Of a stretch of DNA of 64,000 nt, positions 61,910-64,000 are shown one piece after another; position 1 is the first letter of the stretch; every line of letters begins with the position of its first letter. Source of the stretch: Pteria penguin (lineage: Eukaryota; Mollusca; Bivalvia; Pterioida; Pteriidae); assembly GCA_035048485.1 (NCBI GenBank), contig CM068585.1, positions 20,386,001 to 20,450,000 on the forward strand. Reading direction: 5' to 3'. A program made the translations under genes and the position numbers. The notes beneath the pieces are model-generated. The model saw only the letters and a program-made list of their open reading frames with translations, did no database searches and was not told the DNA's origin.

Positions 61910-63164
61910 TCTTCTTGTAAAATCCATGAAGATATAATCACTGACTCACTTTTACTACGATATCAGTGGGGAGCAATCTGTTATAATATTTGTCGTAGAT
62001 TTATTATTTTATGTATAAGAGGAATGCAAGATGTTAACGTTCGCCTGAGTGGAAAGATCTATCCGAAGATTTAATATTATGGTACCATTATTAGTATTTT
62101 GACATCCTGAAAACAACATCCCATCCACAAAAAGGTAATAATTCAAATTAGCTTGCTCCTACCAAGTTTGATTCAAATCCAAAATTTGAAATGAAAGTTG
62201 GCAATGTTAACCCATATAAAATGATTTTTTTAAATCTTAGAAACGAAATTCGCCAAGAAAGTCAAATATTACACCAAGAATTCCTCTCATATTTTCAAGC
62301 ACCTTCTTAACTAAAAGTTAATAATAGGTTGCTGTGAATGACCAAAACTACTCCATTCTGGTCAAATTTGGTCATAATTCTTGGAGTAATTATTGAAAAC
62401 AAGTTGAAAATGAAAAGGGATCGAAAAGGGATCACAGACGACTCACAAAACGAGTTACCTTGCATTTGGGACGGTATCTGACGTAAAACAATTATGACGT
62501 CATCAAATTCTACAGAAACCGATCCTACTTTGTGAAATGACAGTCAACAATTGACGTTTTCATGGGAACATTTTGACGTCATAATATTTTTTGGTCAGAT
62601 ATTATCCAAAATGGAAGGTAAGGCAAAAAGACTTAGTTGAGTTATAGGTGATTCTTTGCTTTAGATGTTGGTTTAAATTACAGAGTAATATAGGTTAAAA
62701 TACGGCATACATGACATTTTCCTTTTCAAGAAAAATCATGTTGTAATAAACAAGGTCTTAAAGCATTGTTGCTAATGATATTACCCCAAAACTATTGCCT
62801 TTTTTCAGCACAGCAGCTGTCCGCACGACTTGCTCTCCCGACTCGCTGTCTCTCTGCAGAATGGTCACTACCGCTATATTTAAATGCAACAGAAATTTCA
62901 CATGACAAAGAACGTTGTGGAAATTAAGACTGTATTGAAATATTTAAGAGACTTTTCCAAGTCATTTTTTCATTTAGGTACTAATTTATTAAAGTATGTC
63001 ACAAATACATAAATTCATACCATACTTCGTATGCTTTAAAATTGACCTTTATATCAACCATTATATAATATAATATGTATTCATATTAACCTGTCCCGGA
63101 CAGTATGAAGTAGAAGTTATCCGCCATGTGTCCTTGTCGAATTATCACACGTTTGTCCTCAAAG
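50323..63164 (-). CDS. CNBD2: CNBD2-like cyclic-nucleotide-binding protein (upstream paralog, 5' end outside window)
   Basis: Exons in transcription order: 63164-63091, 62873-62785, 60916-60687, 60529-60378, 56122-55955, 53300-53218, 52563-52462, 52065-51922, 50463-50323. These give 393 complete codons plus TGA after a split codon. Fold 1: DKRVIIRQGHMADNFYFILS, VVTILQRD, and a canonical cassette FG|ELALMHGAKRSATV with Glu and Arg both present, so it looks fit to bind cAMP or cGMP. Fold 2: WVYIIKTGTCRVLKAL, then an insert, then VQIQKLGPKETYGVEQVAFG and GAECILINRKYF; its cassette is degenerate. N-terminal exons must lie beyond 64000. Introns hold an exon-derived minisatellite, a LINE relic and foldback elements. 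The nearest known family is CNBD2 (CRIS in mouse, cAMP-binding, sperm); function here is inference. Confidence 0.82.
50706..50882. mobile_element. Small TIR element (CAGTGGCGGAT type)
   Basis: Starts CAGTGGCGGATCCAGGATTT, ends AAATCCGTCACTG, flanking GCCT on both sides. The interior is the inverse of 34881-35029 with a long G tract (50817-50844). Confidence 0.83.
51674..51838. repeat. (ATT)n microsatellite
   Basis: Imperfect ATT run with interspersed GTT and a T tract, 40 bp or more from the next exon. Confidence 0.95.
51922..52065 (-). CDS. CNBD2: CNBD2-like (upstream) exon, end of fold 2
   Basis: 48 codons: GVEQVAFGRIGQTTSTILVS then EGAECILINRKYFQQYLSDE... Typical last strand pair and C helix of a cNMP-binding fold. 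Donor ACG|GTATCA. Confidence 0.86.
52150..52352 (-). mobile_element. tRNA-related SINE-like repeat
   Basis: Minus strand: AGCCGAAGTGGTCAGTGTGT (A-box-like), GATTCGAATCC (B-box-like), then TCGGATGAGACGTACACAAC as in the SINE at 27863-28126. No clear target-site duplication found; a separate subfamily. Confidence 0.65.
52462..52563 (-). CDS. CNBD2: CNBD2-like (upstream) exon
   Basis: 34 codons: RLSPKVLTSEVSHKGRKPET then VYVQIQKLGPKETY, phase 0-0, donor TAC|GTAAGC. VYVQIQKLGP pairs with FVQVETLHVGQ in the downstream paralog. Confidence 0.83.
52727..52817. repeat. 22-bp tandem repeat, four copies
   Basis: Unit AGTACATGAAGATTGAGATA plus GG. Confidence 0.92.
53218..53300 (-). CDS. CNBD2: CNBD2-like (upstream) exon, linker
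   Basis: 83 nt after TTGATTACAG: DEVLTIDHQKKLEEVYTEKH then TYTTRWGK; donor AAG|GTAAAA. Joins in frame to both neighbours. Confidence 0.72.
53512..54760. repeat. Probable dispersed repeat, A-rich
   Basis: Starts AACAAGAGGTCCAAAAGTCG and includes several related blocks (GGTTCTCTAAATTGAATAAT-like, twice or more) and a poly-A run at 54687-54716. No coding region recognised. Confidence 0.45.
54951..55090. repeat. (AAAC)n-rich low-complexity tract
   Basis: ACAA/AAAC tetranucleotides with A runs; the Phe/Cys-rich ORFs on the minus strand come from this composition. Confidence 0.95.
55120..55792. mobile_element. Foldback element with ~150-bp inverted ends, TA flanks
   Basis: Ends CTGTCCGCGCCACTCACTCT and its inverse TGAGTGGCCGGACAG, flanked by TA (55118-55119, 55793-55794), as for Tc1/mariner insertions. 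Inverted homology continues inward through GTTTAGTCGTAACTTTTAGT (55217) and AAAAGTTACGACTAAACAAG (55679). Nested inside: a second hairpin (TTTTGACGTGACGTCGCC and its inverse, 55319-55389) and one copy of the CACCATATGCGCATTTCGAC repeat (55430-55635) also found at 58.9-59.5 kb. No transposase. Confidence 0.83.
55955..56122 (-). CDS. CNBD2: CNBD2-like (upstream) exon, Ser-rich linker
   Basis: 168 nt after TGTTTTCAG: LPPISPSYKSSQSQLSSSSS ... CTVESLSSILHKPYPF, donor G|GTAAGT. A serine run and basic patch SRRRC suggest a flexible, possibly phosphorylated linker within fold 2. Confidence 0.8.
56630..58480 (+). mobile_element. Decayed non-LTR (LINE) reverse transcriptase fragment
   Basis: 5'-truncated: starts inside the RT domain (PVYKKGNITDPSNYRGNSLL; DAQFDFRRGHSTIDAI), passes through DYKRAFDAVDRMKLWLKISK and SSLLFSLYVNDV, then frame breaks. 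The YADD catalytic box expected near 57325-57340 is gone. The C-terminal part (GRYPSIYFRKIRILKYFLKL) and a Cys-rich end (CTLCTSDIEDEFHFLWKCPL) remain. Shifts and stops near 57040, 57283, 57410 and 58043 make it inactive. It lies antisense in an intron of the upstream CNBD2-like gene. Confidence 0.9.
58889..59560. repeat. Tandem pair of a ~334-bp dispersed repeat
   Basis: Two copies offset by 334 bp, each with GCACCATATGCGCATTTCGA, CTCTTCAGTGATGCTCGTGG, GCTATGCATGAGGGAGA and GATGCCCTCGG. The first ~210 bp are shared with the interior of the element at 55120-55792. Confidence 0.9.
60050..60420. repeat. ~59-bp minisatellite copied from an exon end and its donor
   Basis: About six units plus the exon itself. 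On the minus strand each reads CCTGGTCTGGCTATGACCAA, AGCAAAATCA, ..., AGTAAGTAGACAG. The first unit is the 3' end of the exon 60529-60378 (codons PGLAMTKAKSKNLL) with its GTAAGT donor. Later units keep both parts; most retain GTAAGT. Confidence 0.93.
60378..60529 (-). CDS. CNBD2: CNBD2-like (upstream) exon, fold 2 start
   Basis: 152 nt after AATTACAG: GLLLCKDSNSSEWVYIIKTG then TCRVLKAL, ending TCAAAGAATCTCCTAA|GTAAGT. The end was chosen as the first donor in the array; it alone joins in frame with the 56122 exon at one base over, but donors further on in the array could also be used. Confidence 0.72.
60687..60916 (-). CDS. CNBD2: CNBD2-like (upstream) exon, fold 1 phosphate-binding cassette
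   Basis: 230 nt after CATTTTAG: ELALMHGAKRSATVTCKNSV then ELLAVGREDFVDIF, then RFLRSILLLKGWPIEKL. With the FG before it this makes FGELAL...R-SAT, close to the PKA regulatory-subunit cassette. Donor AG|GTAAAT. Confidence 0.9.
61829..61907. repeat. Compound (CA)n(GA)n microsatellite
   Basis: CA repeats interrupted by one CT, then about 22 GA units. Confidence 0.97.
62451..62630. mobile_element. Foldback MITE, copy 2
   Basis: Shares GGGACGGTATCTGACGT and AATTATGACGTCATCAAATT with 46049-46250; the right arm (GACGTCATAATATTTTTTGG) is more diverged. Confidence 0.83.
62785..62873 (-). CDS. CNBD2: CNBD2-like (upstream) exon
   Basis: 89 nt: VVTILQRDSESGEQVVRTAA then VLKKGNSFG, donor GGG|GTAATA; phase 1 in, 0 out. 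Typical strand of a cNMP-binding fold ending in the FG of the cassette. Confidence 0.88.
63091..63164 (-). CDS. CNBD2: CNBD2-like (upstream) first exon in window
   Basis: 74 nt after TTTCACAG: FEDKRVIIRQGHMADNFYFI then LSGT, donor G|GTTAAT. Begins inside fold 1, so earlier exons must be beyond the right edge. Confidence 0.88.
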
Positions 63165-63594
63165 CTGTGAAACAAAGAATGCAATAGATATCATGCGAAC
63201 TGTGTATCAACTGTAATGTTACCATCACCATAATTTATGTGCGGTAAGTAATTGGAAATTTTAAAACAAGACAGGATGCAGAGTAAAGTACGTTTATAGT
63301 TTAGGGATAAGTGAACAAAAATGATAATAAGTAGAATAAAGTGATTAAAATAAAAGTAAACATTGTTTATATTCATTCATATTTTTCTTTATTGTTTTAA
63401 GGAGTACTCCGCATACCTGTTTTGTATACAGTATATATTTAATTGATATTTTTACTCCAAGTCAAGAATGTATTATACGGGAGGACTACAAATAAAATTT
63501 TTCTTTGATATTTTCTTCACATCTTGTGTTAACGTATGTCTAATCAGAGAATACATTATTAAGTTATATCGAAAGCGTACATTAACTATACACC

Positions 63595-64000
63595 CAGTCG
63601 GCACACACTAGTGATCTCTGCGTAGTTAAGGGTAATCCAGAGATTACTTACTGTCCGTACCAGACAACACGCACTAGTGATCTCTGCATAGATAAAAGAT
63701 GTTGACATAGTCTTTACTATACATCCCAGTCGGTACGCACTAGTGATCTCTGCGTAGTTAAGGGTAATACAGATTACTTACTGTCCGTACCAGATAACAC
63801 GCATTAGTGATCTCTGCATAGATAAAAGATGTTGACATAGTGCTTACTATACACCCCAGTCTGTACGCACTAGTGATCTCTGCGTAGTTAAGAGTAATCT
63901 ACAGATTACTTACTATTCGTACCAGATAACACACACTAGTGATCTCTGCATAGTCTGCATAGATTTATGTTAAGTACAGAATACTTTCCATACACCCTAA
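63595..64000. repeat. ~131-bp tandem repeat, three copies plus, running off the window
   Basis: Starts CAGTCGG..CACTAGTGATCTCT at 63595, 63727 and 63857. Each unit has two CACTAGTGATCTCTGC sub-repeats and a GATTACTTACTGTCCGTACC block. On the minus strand the latter gives ACAGTAAGTAATC, another donor-like GTAAGT. Confidence 0.93.

Overview
This is a eukaryotic, AT-rich nuclear window, very probably from a bivalve mollusc. The evidence is spliced genes with GT-AG introns, long 3' UTRs, and tRNA-derived SINEs ending in a GACGTAAAAC...CAATCAA-type tail. There are also short TIR elements starting CAGTGGCG, a decayed LINE, and many minisatellites. The phylum-level call is an inference from repeat style; I could not search a database.

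Three multi-exon genes can be assembled by hand with consistent reading frames. (1) Plus strand, 2008-7187: a complete five-coding-exon cyclin-I gene (329 aa), with a ~2.5 kb 3' UTR and a good AATAAA at 9729. (2) Minus strand, 44394-11973: a 17-coding-exon gene (predicted 794 aa) with two cyclic-nucleotide-binding folds, CNBD2-like. (3) Minus strand, 63164-50323 and continuing past the right edge: nine exons (393 complete codons plus stop) of a second CNBD2-like gene. Genes 2 and 3 lie head to tail on the same strand. They share exon phases and one exon of identical length (74 nt), so they look like an old tandem duplication.

The introns of the CNBD2 pair are packed with independent tandem arrays of 22-61 bp units: 27 bp at 12.2-17.3 kb, 33 bp at 20.8-21.7 kb, 33/34 bp at 23.8-24.5 kb, 58 bp at 26.3 kb, 43 bp at 30.1-32.0 kb, 61 bp at 39.1-40.2 kb, ~59 bp at 60.1-60.4 kb and ~131 bp at 63.6-64.0 kb. 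A 49 bp array sits between the two genes. The most unusual feature is that two arrays sit directly against a splice donor and their units carry that exon's 3' end plus its GTAAGT donor. These are the array after exon 14 of the 44-12 kb gene and the array after the exon at 60378-60529. Each splice site is therefore followed by many decoy copies of itself. Most long ORFs in the arrays are by-products of the repeats and are not annotated as genes.

Other mobile DNA: five tRNA-related SINE copies (three with clear target-site duplications), four small CAGTGGCG-type TIR elements, several foldback elements (two of one family at 46.1 and 62.5 kb; one of 673 bp with TA flanks at 55.1-55.8 kb), and an antisense LINE reverse-transcriptase relic at 56.6-58.5 kb that has lost its catalytic YADD box. 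No rRNA genes, standalone tRNA genes, CRISPR arrays or prokaryotic features were seen.
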